Of a DNA stretch of 64,000 nucleotides, positions 1 to 9,953 are shown piece by piece (the stretch's first letter is position 1; each line of letters opens with the position of its first letter). The stretch covers positions 35,033-99,032 of the forward strand of contig NZ_PUEC01000010.1 in the NCBI RefSeq assembly GCF_003024805.1, given 5' to 3'. The position numbers were made by a program, and so were the translations under genes. Origin of the DNA: Duncaniella muris. GTDB lineage: Bacteria > Bacteroidota > Bacteroidia > Bacteroidales > Muribaculaceae. The notes under the pieces were generated by a model. That model saw only the letters and a list, made by a program, of their open reading frames with translations, had not been told where the DNA came from and searched no databases.

Positions 1-1
1 C

Positions 2-604
2 GGCAATATCGGCATGATCCGCATCATTTCCGAATCGAGCATCGCCGCCGGCATCCGCCGTATCGAGGCAGTGACCGGCGATGTGGCCGAAGACATGATC
101 GACCAGCTTTCAGACAACATGCGTGAAGTCGGCGAACTGCTCCACAATGCCCCTGACGTGCTCCAGGCTCTCCGCAAGTCTATCGAGGAAAATGCCGAAC
201 TGCGCAAGCAGGCCGAAGAATATTTCCAGGAACGCATCCGCAACCTCACAGCCGATGCCATTGCCAAAGCCGAGACCGTCAATGACATCAGACTCGTGTC
301 GATCACCGGTGTCCGTATGCCCGATGTGGTCAAAGGAATTGCCTTCGGAGTGCGCCAGCAGTCACCTGAAAAGACTGCGTTTATCGCAGCCACAGTCGAC
401 ATGGGAGGCAAGCCACTGCTCACCGTGGCTTTCACCGATGACCTTGTCAAGGAAGGCCTCAACGCCTCAGCGATTGTACGTGAGGCAGCCAAAGCCATCA
501 AGGGTGGCGGCGGCGGCCAGCCCGGATTCGCCCAGGCAGGCGGCAAAGACAAAGACGGCATAGCCCAGGCATTCCAGGCAATGCACCAGGCCATCTGCAA
601 ATAA
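2..604 (+). CDS. alaS: Alanine--tRNA ligase, C-terminal part (5' end outside window)
   Basis: This is the last 200 residues of alanyl-tRNA synthetase, the cytoplasmic enzyme that charges tRNA-Ala. The reading frame is open from base 2, so the start and the catalytic and editing domains lie upstream. What remains is the end of the editing region (a GIRRIEAVTG motif typical of AlaRS), a helical linker, and the C-terminal DHHA1-type domain ending in a glycine-rich stretch (GGGGGQPGFAQAGGKD, around residues 155-170 of the visible part). That glycine-rich tail is characteristic of bacterial AlaRS. A strong intrinsic terminator follows 30 bases after the stop. Identity is confident; completeness cannot be judged. 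Confidence 0.95.
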   Translation, partial: GNIGMIRIISESSIAAGIRRIEAVTGDVAEDMIDQLSDNMREVGELLHNAPDVLQALRKSIEENAELRKQAEEYFQERIRNLTADAIAKAETVNDIRLVSITGVRMPDVVKGIAFGVRQQSPEKTAFIAATVDMGGKPLLTVAFTDDLVKEGLNASAIVREAAKAIKGGGGGQPGFAQAGGKDKDGIAQAFQAMHQAICK

Positions 605-634
605 GCACATCCTGCATCAGCAGATAAAAATCAC

Positions 635-674
635 AAAAAACGCTTCGGACCGACTGTGGTCCGAAGCGTTTTTT
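635..674 (+). terminator. Intrinsic terminator after alaS
   Basis: An 11-bp perfect stem (641-651 with 658-668, 6-base loop) is flanked by six A on the left and six T on the right, so it can also work for the opposite strand. It sits 30 bases after the alaS stop. Confidence 0.92.
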
Positions 675-740
675 CTACTGCCTGACCGCTATCTACAGAC
701 TTGCCGGGAAACAATTCATATCCTTGCATGAAGGCAGAAA

Positions 741-790
741 AAAAGACCCGCAAACGTGTATCGGATTCAGATCACGCTTGCGGGTTTTCT
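741..790 (-). terminator. Intrinsic terminator after the ABC-F gene
   Basis: Arms 746-753 and 778-785 (ACCCGCAA/TTGCGGGT) pair, with an inner CGTG/CACG helix. Read on the minus strand the stem is followed by a T run, as expected for the end of the ABC-F transcript. Confidence 0.85.
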
Positions 791-822
791 ATTTTGTCAG
801 TGACGGCCTGCGGAAGAGATGA

Positions 823-2445
<1,623 letters not shown>

Positions 2446-2498
2446 CTAATTTTTTATATAAACTCTTCGAGAATGATTGATTCTGATTTTTCGGGGTG

Positions 2499-2506
2499 CA
2501 AAGTTA
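2499..2506 (-). promoter_or_regulatory. Bacteroidetes -7 element for the ABC-F gene
   Basis: TAACTTTG on the minus strand matches TAnnTTTG and predicts transcription starting near 2493, about 50 bases before the start codon. No convincing TTTG -33 box is seen. Confidence 0.6.
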
Positions 2507-2636
2507 CGAATTTTTCTCCACATAAACTAATGATTTTCCACCGGGTATGCGATAGCGTCTGCCGATATGGCAAAAAGTGTCAAAGTAACGGCTGTCGCAG
2601 TGAACTTTGTTTGCAGGTTTTTTCATTTTTTATATT

Positions 2637-2644
2637 TATCTTTG
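2637..2644 (+). promoter_or_regulatory. Bacteroidetes -7 element for the trans-sulfuration gene
   Basis: TATCTTTG matches the -7 consensus and lies 24 bases before the chosen ATG at 2669. This placement rules against an upstream in-frame start at 2567, which would precede the promoter. Confidence 0.7.
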
Positions 2645-2668
2645 CGACAAATTCATCACACATATGTC

Positions 2669-3847
2669 ATGAAAAAACAGACACGAGCAATCCACACACG
2701 TTTCCAGAGCCCTGACGCTTACAATTCTCTGAGCATGCCGGTCTACCACACCGCCGCCTATGAGTTTGACAACGCCAACGTGATGGCCGATGCTTTCTGC
2801 GGCCGCAGTTCGGCCCCGGACTATTCGAGAGTTACCAATCCGACCGTCATATATTTCGAAAACAAGATCAAGGATCTCACCGGAGCCAAAGATGTCATTG
2901 CATTCAGCTCCGGGATGGCCGCTATCAGCAACTCGCTGATGGCCGTGGCCGGAGCAGGCAAAAACATCGTCACATCGCGCCACATGTTCGGCAACACTTA
3001 CGCGCTGATCACCTCGACACTCAGCCGCTTCGGTGTAGGAGCCCGCCTCTGCGACCTGACCGATCTTGCCGAAGTGGAGAAGACTGTCGATGAAAACTCC
3101 TGCTGCATCTATCTCGAAATCATCACCAATCCGCAGATGGAGGTGGCTGATCTCCGCGCGCTGGCCGAGATTGCCCATCGCCACAACATTCCGCTTATAG
3201 CTGACACCACCGCCATACCGTTCACAGAATTCGACTCCCACGCGCTCGGCGTCGACATCGAGATAGTCTCAAGCACCAAATATCTCTCCGGAGGCGCGAC
3301 ATCAATAGGCGGTCTGGTGATCGACTACGGCACCTGCGAGGGTTTCGGTAAACGAATGCGTTCGGAAATGCTTCTGAACCTCGGCGCATACATGACCCCT
3401 CATGCGGCCTACATGCAGACTCTCGGACTGGAAAATCTCGACGCCCGCTACCGCATACAGTCGGCCAATACCCAGGCCCTCGCCGAACGTCTCCGCACAC
3501 TTCCGGCCATCAGGCGCGTCAACTATGTAGGGCTGCCCGACAACCCTTATCACGATCTTGCCCGCAGCCAGTTCGGTCCCACAGCCGGCGCAATGCTCAC
3601 CATCGACCTCGCCGACCGCGATGCCTGCTTCAGCTTCATCAACAATCTCCGTCTCATACGCCGCGCCACAAACCTCTTTGACAACCGCTCTCTCGCCATC
3701 CACCCGGCGAGCACCATCTTCGGACCGTTCACCGACGAGCAACGCCGCGACATGGACATTCTCGACACCACAATCCGCCTCTCAATAGGTCTCGAAGATG
3801 TCGACGACCTCTTCGATGACATCCGCCAGGCCCTGCAGGAGTCATAA
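2669..3847 (+). CDS. PLP-dependent trans-sulfuration enzyme (Cys/Met metabolism family)
   Basis: A 392-residue cytoplasmic enzyme of the cystathionine gamma-synthase/beta-lyase/O-acyl-homoserine sulfhydrylase family. Typical signs are the N-terminal substrate loop (SMPVYHTAAYEF), the PDYSRVTNPT motif, the SSGMAAIS cofactor-phosphate region, the ADTTAIPF aspartate for the pyridine nitrogen, and the Schiff-base lysine Lys204 in SSTKYLSGG. The start at 2669 is preferred over an upstream in-frame start because a TATCTTTG promoter lies between them and related proteins start with this MKKQTRA-like sequence. It is followed 55 bases later by a MalY/PatB-type beta-lyase on the same strand, so the pair probably makes and cleaves cystathionine, or assimilates sulfide, on the way to methionine. 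The exact reaction (synthase, lyase or sulfhydrylase) cannot be read from the sequence alone. Confidence 0.88.
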   Translation: MKKQTRAIHTRFQSPDAYNSLSMPVYHTAAYEFDNANVMADAFCGRSSAPDYSRVTNPTVIYFENKIKDLTGAKDVIAFSSGMAAISNSLMAVAGAGKNIVTSRHMFGNTYALITSTLSRFGVGARLCDLTDLAEVEKTVDENSCCIYLEIITNPQMEVADLRALAEIAHRHNIPLIADTTAIPFTEFDSHALGVDIEIVSSTKYLSGGATSIGGLVIDYGTCEGFGKRMRSEMLLNLGAYMTPHAAYMQTLGLENLDARYRIQSANTQALAERLRTLPAIRRVNYVGLPDNPYHDLARSQFGPTAGAMLTIDLADRDACFSFINNLRLIRRATNLFDNRSLAIHPASTIFGPFTDEQRRDMDILDTTIRLSIGLEDVDDLFDDIRQALQES

Positions 3848-3902
3848 CCGAAATAAAAAAGGTTGTAAAAAACGCCCTCTGACTTCACGCACATACTCAA
3901 CA

Positions 3903-5084
3903 ATGGGAAAATATAATTTTGACAGCCCGGTTGACCGCAAAGGCACCGGAGCACTGAAATTCGACGTACTTGAAGAGCGCTACGGCGACCCCGATCTCCT
4001 GCCGCTCTGGGTGGCCGACATGGATTTCGAGACCCCCGGCTTCATCACCGACGCCCTGCGCCGGAGACTCGACCACTCACTTTTCGGCTACACCGTAGAA
4101 CCCGCCGAATACTGGCCCACCGTGATCCGCTGGATCGCCGACCATCACGGCTGGGAGGTGGAACGCGACTGGATCACCTACATACCCGGCATAGTGAAAG
4201 GCATCGGCATGGTGATCAACGTCTTCGTCAGGGAAGATGAGAAAGTGATCATCCAGCCCCCGGTCTACCACCCATTCCGCCTCACGCCCGAAGGCAACCG
4301 CCGCGAAGTGGTCTTCAACCCGCTCAAGGAAAACCCCGACGGCAGCTACAGCATGGACTTCGACAATCTCGAAAAAGTCGCTGACGAAAAATGCCGTCTG
4401 CTCATCCTCTCCAACCCCCACAACCCTGCCGGCATCACCTGGGACCGCGAGACCCTCCGCCGCCTCGCCGCCTTCTGTCACCGCCGCGGCATACTCGTCA
4501 TATCCGACGAAATCCACTCCGACATGGCGCTCTGGGACAACCGCCACATTCCTTTTGCATCCGTAAGCCCCGAAGCAGCAGCCTGCAGCATCACATTCGG
4601 CGCCCCGTCAAAAACCTTCAATATAGCAGGTATCGTCAGTTCCTACGCCATAGTGCCCGACCCGCAGATCCGCCAGCGCTTCTTCAGCTGGCTGACAGCC
4701 AACGAACTGAACGAACCGACCCTTTTCGCCCCAATAGCCACCATAGCGGCCTTCAGCCAGGGCGAGGAATGGAGGCAAGAAATGCTACGCTACATCGAGG
4801 GCAACATCGACTTCGTCATTGACTATTGCAAGGCCAACATGCCTCAGATCAGGCCACTGCGCCCGCAGGCCAGTTTCCTTGTATGGCTTGACTGCCGCAG
4901 TCTCGGACTTGACCACGACGGCCTGACAGACCTATTTGTGCGCCGCGCACGTCTTGCGCTCAACGACGGCGAGATGTTCGGCCGCGAGGGCCGCGGCTTC
5001 ATGCGCCTCAATGTAGCCTCACCCCGCTCCGTGATCCGCGAAGCCCTTGACCGCCTCCGCAACGCGATCATGGAAAAAGCCTGA
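3903..5084 (+). CDS. patB: MalY/PatB family cystathionine beta-lyase
   Basis: A 393-residue fold-type I aminotransferase-like PLP enzyme. The opening (KFDVLEERYGDPDLLPLWVADMDFETP) and the SDEIHSDM block are hallmarks of the MalY/PatB group, which splits cystathionine to homocysteine, pyruvate and ammonia. The PLP lysine is Lys237 in the SKTFNIAG motif. The ATG at 3903 is chosen because it gives the family N-terminus; an in-frame start at 3798 would overlap the gene before it. It lies 55 bases after the trans-sulfuration gene, with no promoter seen between, so the two are probably co-transcribed. The 3' end is followed by a hairpin terminator. E. coli MalY also represses the maltose regulon; nothing here suggests that role. 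Confidence 0.88.
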   Translation: MGKYNFDSPVDRKGTGALKFDVLEERYGDPDLLPLWVADMDFETPGFITDALRRRLDHSLFGYTVEPAEYWPTVIRWIADHHGWEVERDWITYIPGIVKGIGMVINVFVREDEKVIIQPPVYHPFRLTPEGNRREVVFNPLKENPDGSYSMDFDNLEKVADEKCRLLILSNPHNPAGITWDRETLRRLAAFCHRRGILVISDEIHSDMALWDNRHIPFASVSPEAAACSITFGAPSKTFNIAGIVSSYAIVPDPQIRQRFFSWLTANELNEPTLFAPIATIAAFSQGEEWRQEMLRYIEGNIDFVIDYCKANMPQIRPLRPQASFLVWLDCRSLGLDHDGLTDLFVRRARLALNDGEMFGREGRGFMRLNVASPRSVIREALDRLRNAIMEKA

Positions 5085-5107
5085 ACACCCCTCTTCACAT
5101 CACAACT

Positions 5108-5150
5108 CATCCGGCCCGGCTCCATACCGAGGCCGGATGAACTATTTTTA
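5108..5150 (+). terminator. Intrinsic terminator after the beta-lyase gene
   Basis: A 9-bp perfect stem CATCCGGCC/GGCCGGATG (5108-5116 with 5131-5139) is followed by a T-rich tail. Confidence 0.8.
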
Positions 5151-5182
5151 ACAGCCGGGGCCGGTTTTTTGGGATTGCGGTA

Positions 5183-5213
5183 TTGGCAGGACGATGAATA
5201 TTTACTATATTTG
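5183..5213 (+). promoter_or_regulatory. Promoter of the galactose operon
   Basis: TATATTTG at 5206-5213 matches the -7 consensus, with a TTG-containing -33-like box at 5183-5185, 20 bases upstream. It predicts a leader of about 100 bases before galM. Confidence 0.65.
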
Positions 5214-5320
5214 CATTTAATAACTATAAATAGGTGGTTCTCCTTGCCGGAGACCGCCGTAAAGAAACAGACAAACAACCCTCAGGGCATGCCGTCAGCG
5301 GCTTCATCAATTCCTATTAC

Positions 5321-6364
5321 ATGAATATCCAGATCTCAAAAGCAAACTCTCCCGCAGGAGAAATCACACTCTACACTCTTACGAACAAATCAGGCGCTTC
5401 GGTGACACTGTCGTCACTCGGAGCAGGCATTTTGGCAATCAATGTTCCCGACGCCGAAGGCCGTCTGGCCAACGTGGCGCTCGGCTACAAGAATCCCGCA
5501 TCATATCTCGCCGACGGCCCCTGCGCCGGCAAGGTACCCGGCCGGTTCGCCAACCGCATAGCCCTCGGCCGTTTCTCGCTTGACGGGAAAGACTACACAC
5601 TGGCCGTCAACAACGGCCCCAACGCCCTCCACGGCGGTCCGACAGGCTTCATGAACCGCATCTGGGAAAGCCGCGCCGACGGCAACAGTGTGGAATTCAC
5701 CTATCGCGCTGCCGACGGCGAAGAAGGCTACCCAGGCAATCTTGACGTCAAAGCAACCTACACCTGGAGCGATGACAATCAACTCACCCTCCAGCTCCAG
5801 GCCGATACTGACGCGCCGACAGTCATAAATCTCACCAACCACGCCTATTTCAACCTCGATGGTGAGAATGCAGGCTCAGTGCTTGACCATCAGCTCAGGC
5901 TCAAGGCCTCCCGCTATCTGCCCACCGACGACACCCAGATTCCCACCGGAGAACTCGCGCCCGTCAGGGACACTCCGATGGACTTCACAGAATTCAAAGC
6001 CATAGGGCGCGACATCGACGCCGACTTCCACCCCCTCAAAGTAGGCAAAGGCTATGACCACTGCTGGGTGTGTGACGGATATTCCAAGGGCCGGCTTCAG
6101 GAGACTGCCGTGTTGCGCTCCGACCGTTCGGGCCGCGAACTCCGCATCTCCACCACTCAGCCCGGCATGCAGGTCTACACCGGCAACTGGCTCGCAGGCT
6201 GCCCCGAAAGCATCTCATCAGGCGCCTACAGCGACTATGACGGCGTGGCCATCGAATGTCAGAACTTCCCTGATGCCCCCAACCATCCCAAATTCCCCAC
6301 TTCACGCCTCAATCCCAACGAAAAATATAACGAAACAATAATCTTTAAATTCACAACTCTCTGA
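5321..6364 (+). CDS. galM: Aldose 1-epimerase (mutarotase)
   Basis: A 347-residue enzyme that interconverts alpha and beta anomers of galactose or glucose so galactokinase can use them. Family motifs include the GRFANRIALGRF segment, LHGGPTGF, the catalytic-histidine motif NLTNHAYFNL (about residues 167-176) and the catalytic glutamate in GVAIECQNFPDAPN near the C-terminus. The ATG at 5321 gives the usual N-terminus; an in-frame start at 5234 adds a non-conserved leader. No signal peptide is apparent, so it is probably cytoplasmic. First gene of a three-gene galactose operon; the next gene starts 3 bases after its stop. Confidence 0.93.
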   Translation: MNIQISKANSPAGEITLYTLTNKSGASVTLSSLGAGILAINVPDAEGRLANVALGYKNPASYLADGPCAGKVPGRFANRIALGRFSLDGKDYTLAVNNGPNALHGGPTGFMNRIWESRADGNSVEFTYRAADGEEGYPGNLDVKATYTWSDDNQLTLQLQADTDAPTVINLTNHAYFNLDGENAGSVLDHQLRLKASRYLPTDDTQIPTGELAPVRDTPMDFTEFKAIGRDIDADFHPLKVGKGYDHCWVCDGYSKGRLQETAVLRSDRSGRELRISTTQPGMQVYTGNWLAGCPESISSGAYSDYDGVAIECQNFPDAPNHPKFPTSRLNPNEKYNETIIFKFTTL

Positions 6365-6367
6365 GTC

Positions 6368-7273
6368 ATGAAACCAACCCTTTTTGTACTTGCTGCCGGC
6401 ATGGGCAGCCGCTACGGCGGTCTCAAACAGCTTGATCCGCTCGGCCCCCAGGGCCAGACCATCATGGACTACTCAATCTATGACGCGATCCAGGCCGGCT
6501 TCGGCAAAGTTGTCTTTGTAATCCGTAAAGATTTCGAAAAAGATTTCCGCGAGAAGATTCTCTCAAAATATGAAGGCCACATTCCGGTCGAAGTGGTATT
6601 CCAGGCAACAGACAAGCTTCCCGAAGGCTATGTATGTCCGGCTGACCGTACCAAGCCCTGGGGTACAAACCACGCCGTGATGATGGGCAGCGAGGTCATC
6701 AGCGAACCTTTTGCCGTGATCAATGCCGATGACTTCTACGGCCGCGATGCCTTCCGCGTGATGGCCGAAGACCTCATGCGTCCCCGCGACCGCAAGGGCG
6801 ACTACTCGATGGTAGGCTTCCGCGTAGGCAACACCATGACAGAAAACGGCTCCGTGGCCCGCGGCGTATGCTCCAAAGGCGCTGACGGCAATCTGACCGG
6901 AGTGGTAGAACGCACCGCCATCTCCTACGCCCCCAACGGCGACATCGTCTTCACTGACGAAAACGGCATCGAGCAGACCCTCGACCCGATGACCCCCGTG
7001 TCAATGAACCTCTGGGGATTCACATCCGACTATTTCGACTACTCCGAGCGCGAATTCCGCACCTTCCTTGACAAGGATCTCAACACTCCGAAGGCCGAGT
7101 TCTTCATTCCGCTCGTGATCGACACTCTCATCCATTCAGGCGAAGCCACCGTCAAAGTGCTTGACACAGACTCGCGCTGGTTTGGCGTAACCTATGCCGC
7201 CGACCGTCCCGGAGTGGTCGAGAAATTCGCCCAGCTCCACGCCGAAGGCATCTATCCGGACAAAATGTTCTGA
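6368..7273 (+). CDS. Sugar-phosphate nucleotidyltransferase family protein in the galactose operon
   Basis: A 301-residue protein with the nucleotidyltransferase fold of sugar-1-phosphate pyrophosphorylases: the N-terminal nucleotide loop LAAGMGSRYGGLKQ (residues 8-21), a PWGTNHAVM substrate segment, and the INADDFYG metal-binding aspartates (about 120-127). It starts 3 bases after galM and ends 41 bases before galK, so it is very likely part of galactose metabolism. No galT is in the operon. An attractive inference is that it converts galactose-1-phosphate (or glucose-1-phosphate) plus UTP to the UDP-sugar, replacing GalT. The nucleotide and sugar specificity cannot be read from sequence. 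It is shorter than E. coli GalU-type enzymes, and its loop differs from the usual GxGTRxxPxTK. Confidence 0.82.
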   Translation: MKPTLFVLAAGMGSRYGGLKQLDPLGPQGQTIMDYSIYDAIQAGFGKVVFVIRKDFEKDFREKILSKYEGHIPVEVVFQATDKLPEGYVCPADRTKPWGTNHAVMMGSEVISEPFAVINADDFYGRDAFRVMAEDLMRPRDRKGDYSMVGFRVGNTMTENGSVARGVCSKGADGNLTGVVERTAISYAPNGDIVFTDENGIEQTLDPMTPVSMNLWGFTSDYFDYSEREFRTFLDKDLNTPKAEFFIPLVIDTLIHSGEATVKVLDTDSRWFGVTYAADRPGVVEKFAQLHAEGIYPDKMF

Positions 7274-7314
7274 TCAAAAATCTCTCACAAACCCAATACA
7301 CATTCAACACCATC

Positions 7315-8454
7315 ATGGAACTCAAAACCAAAGTCAGCGAGGCTTTCGCATCGCATTTCGGAGGCGAAGGCTCTCTCTATGCCTCAGCCGGACGCATCAA
7401 CCTCATCGGCGAGCACACTGACTACAACGGCGGCTTCGTATTCCCCGGAGCCATCGACAAAGCCATCATGGCCGACATCCGTCCCAACGGCACTGACAAG
7501 GTCAACCTCTACTCGATAGACCTCGACGAGTCAGCATCGTTCGGACTCAACGAAGCCGATGCCCCCTCGCAGCAGTGGGCCCGCTACGTGTTCGGCGTAT
7601 GCCGCGAGACCATCAAGCGCGGCGGTTCGGTCAAAGGCTTCGACGCGGTGTTTGCGGGAAACGTGCCCCTCGGCGCAGGCCTCTCATCGTCAGCAGCACT
7701 TGAATCATGCTTCGCATTCGCACTCAACGACCTCTTCAACGGCAACACTATCGACAAATTCGAACTCGCCAAGATCGGCCAGTCGACCGAACACAACTAC
7801 TGCGGTGTCAACTGCGGCATCATGGACCAGTTCGCTTCGGTGTTCGGCAAGAAAGACTGCCTGATCCGCCTCGACTGCCGTTCGCTCGAATTCGAATATT
7901 TCCCCTTCAAACTCGACGGCTACCGCCTGGTGCTTGTCGACTCAGTGGTCAAGCATGAGCTCGTTGACTCACCCTACAACAAGCGACGCCAGTCATGCGA
8001 GAACGTGGCCCGCCGTCTGGACATCGACACCCTCCGCGACGCCGACATGGAGATGCTTGATGCTGTCAAGGCCGACATCTCGGCCGAAGACTACATGCGC
8101 GCAAAATTCGTCATCGAAGAAAAGGAGCGAGTGCTCGACGTCTGCGAAGCCCTCAACCGCGGCGACATCGAGACCGTGGGCAAACTCATGTATGCCACCC
8201 ACCACGGCCTCTCGAAAGACTATGAAGTTTCATGCGAGGAACTCGACTATCTCAACGATATAGCAAAAGAATGTGGAGTGACCGGCTCCCGGATCATGGG
8301 AGGCGGCTTCGGAGGCTGCACCATCAACCTCGTGGCCGACGGCATCTATGACAACTTCATTGCCACAGTCACTGAAAAATTCAACGCCCGCTACGGCCAC
8401 CAGCCGAAGATCTACGACGTAGTAATCTCCGACGGTGCCCGCCGCGTGGAATAA
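7315..8454 (+). CDS. galK: Galactokinase
   Basis: A 379-residue GHMP kinase that phosphorylates galactose to galactose-1-phosphate with ATP. All three family motifs are present: GRINLIGEHTDYNGG (residues 23-37, galactokinase signature), PLGAGLSSSAALE (ATP loop, about 120-132) and GSRIMGGGFGGCTINL (C-terminal GHMP motif, about 322-337). The catalytic Asp lies in NCGIMDQFAS. It is the last gene of the galM-nucleotidyltransferase-galK operon and is followed by a 15-bp terminator hairpin. No sugar transporter is included in the operon. Confidence 0.97.
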   Translation: MELKTKVSEAFASHFGGEGSLYASAGRINLIGEHTDYNGGFVFPGAIDKAIMADIRPNGTDKVNLYSIDLDESASFGLNEADAPSQQWARYVFGVCRETIKRGGSVKGFDAVFAGNVPLGAGLSSSAALESCFAFALNDLFNGNTIDKFELAKIGQSTEHNYCGVNCGIMDQFASVFGKKDCLIRLDCRSLEFEYFPFKLDGYRLVLVDSVVKHELVDSPYNKRRQSCENVARRLDIDTLRDADMEMLDAVKADISAEDYMRAKFVIEEKERVLDVCEALNRGDIETVGKLMYATHHGLSKDYEVSCEELDYLNDIAKECGVTGSRIMGGGFGGCTINLVADGIYDNFIATVTEKFNARYGHQPKIYDVVISDGARRVE

Positions 8455-8471
8455 GCACCCCCAAACCGGTC

Positions 8472-8515
8472 CCCGCATCAGTGTGCCCGGTGTGCACACT
8501 GATGCGGGACCTTTA
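8472..8515 (+). terminator. Terminator of the galactose operon
   Basis: A perfect 15-bp stem (8472-8486 with 8494-8508) with a 7-base loop starts 17 bases after galK. The tail is only moderately T-rich. Confidence 0.82.
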
Positions 8516-8561
8516 TACAACCCGATCTTAATAACAGACACACACTGAAGAACCAAGCAAA

Positions 8562-9191
8562 ATGATTAAAGCCCGAATAACACTGACTTTAATGCTCCTG
8601 TCGGCCCTTCTTGCCACAAGCCTCAGCGGCTGCCGCGAGAAACCGTCAGATCCGGACCGCACCTACTATTCAGAACTCCGTGCAGTAAAGAAACTCGTTG
8701 TAGGCCGCATGACTCTCTCAAAGATGGCCACCATAGATGACATCCGGCTGAGCGAAGCCCAAGGCCTGAAACAGACCGCCTCAGCACTGCTTGCCGCCAT
8801 CAAACCCGGATCACGCAAAGCCGCCTATTCATATGACACATATCTGCGCGCCTACATTGATCTTGAAAAACTCACGCCGGCCGACATCAGCCTTAGCGCC
8901 GACGGCAAAAGCATGCAGCTCACACTTCCGGCCATCGAAATCGAATTCACAGGCCGCGATGCCGAGATACGCGAAGAGCACTATCGAGTCACCGGACTGC
9001 GCTCCGAAATCAATGCAGACGAACGCGCAGCGCTGAAAGAAGAAATGAACCGTCTGCTCAAAGAAGAGGTCAGACAGAACCCGGCGTTCACCTCACGTCT
9101 GACCGAACTTGCCAAAACCAAGGCCGTGACCTACTTCACCCAATGGGGCCGGAGCCAGGGCATAGATGTCAGCATCCGTTTCAAAGATTAG
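8562..9191 (+). CDS. DUF4230 domain lipoprotein
   Basis: A 209-residue protein with a lipoprotein signal peptide (LSGC lipobox, Cys24) followed by a DUF4230-type domain: alternating short strands and a long charged C-terminal helix region with conserved late aromatic residues (TYFTQWG). DUF4230 proteins are common in Bacteroidetes and have no assigned function. It is followed by a second DUF4230 protein on the same strand after a 68-base gap, suggesting a pair that acts together at the envelope. Family call is from recognition of the pattern, not a search. Confidence 0.72.
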   Translation: MIKARITLTLMLLSALLATSLSGCREKPSDPDRTYYSELRAVKKLVVGRMTLSKMATIDDIRLSEAQGLKQTASALLAAIKPGSRKAAYSYDTYLRAYIDLEKLTPADISLSADGKSMQLTLPAIEIEFTGRDAEIREEHYRVTGLRSEINADERAALKEEMNRLLKEEVRQNPAFTSRLTELAKTKAVTYFTQWGRSQGIDVSIRFKD

Positions 9192-9259
9192 ATATTTCAG
9201 AAACAATTTTAGGTTCAATCTTTTAGCCACTCATCAAAAGACTGACAGACACTGATATT

Positions 9260-9847
9260 ATGAAACTACTCAGCATACTGCGCTGGACCGTACTTCTGGC
9301 GCTCACAGCCACCGTAATTTTTCTCGCCATCCGATTCAAAAACTCCCCTGAGGCCTCGACCCACAAGATACAGCAGGCCCTTGTCACCGAAATAAAGCCA
9401 GCAATGGAGCTATGCACAGTCGAATTTATTGAAGACGTGCCCATAAAAGCCCACATCGGAACCCGCCATATTTTTGCCCGCACCACTCTCAGCGGCTTCA
9501 TCTCCTTTGACCTCGACAGCGCCGCCACCCGGATGAAAGGCGACACCATAATAGTGACACTGCCGCCGGAAACTGTCGAGATCCACGAATCGACACTGCC
9601 CGGATCATATGAGGTGATAGACACCTGGAACGAAAAACTTCTCGGCTCGACAAGATTCACCACCGCCGAAGAAAACGACATCAAGCGCAAGGTCATCGAC
9701 AACTTCCGCCGGAAAATCTACGCCAAAGGCTATGTGCGCCAGGCGCGGGCCGATGCCGCCGCAACGCTCTCACAGATGCTCTCGGCCATGTCGGCATCTC
9801 CGGTTGAGATCTCTGATCCTGCCCCCGGAGGCTATTTCAAGCCCTGA
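9260..9847 (+). CDS. DUF4230 domain protein, membrane-anchored
   Basis: A 195-residue protein with one N-terminal hydrophobic segment (residues 5-25, ILRWTVLLALTATVIFLAI) and no lipobox, followed by a DUF4230-type domain. The mid region FARTTLSGFISFDLDSA and the PPETVEIHESTL stretch resemble this family. It probably sits on the outer face of the inner membrane, next to the lipoprotein paralogue encoded just upstream. Function unknown. The gene ends about 70 bases before the promoter of the XRE regulator. Confidence 0.7.
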   Translation: MKLLSILRWTVLLALTATVIFLAIRFKNSPEASTHKIQQALVTEIKPAMELCTVEFIEDVPIKAHIGTRHIFARTTLSGFISFDLDSAATRMKGDTIIVTLPPETVEIHESTLPGSYEVIDTWNEKLLGSTRFTTAEENDIKRKVIDNFRRKIYAKGYVRQARADAAATLSQMLSAMSASPVEISDPAPGGYFKP

Positions 9848-9917
9848 ACAGCCGAAAACATGACGGCCTGCGGTGCGGTAGTATAATTCGCTCACCGTGA
9901 ACTTTCCGCTCATTTCA

Positions 9918-9949
9918 TTTGTCTAATTATTACTAATTAGTTATCTTTG
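9918..9949 (+). promoter_or_regulatory. Promoter of the XRE regulator, touching its upstream ATG
   Basis: TTTG at 9918-9921 and TATCTTTG at 9942-9949 are separated by 20 bases, an excellent Bacteroidetes promoter. The predicted transcription start falls at or just after the ATG at 9954, so that ATG is either leaderless or not used. Confidence 0.8.
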
Positions 9950-9953
9950 CGCC

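Noticed and set aside
2567..2668. Longer N-terminus for the trans-sulfuration enzyme
   Set aside because: The promoter -7 box lies inside this stretch, so it cannot be in the transcript.
9848..9953. Missing toxin gene partner of the HigA-like regulator
   Set aside because: Only about 100 bases, filled by a repeat copy and the promoter; no reading frame of toxin size.
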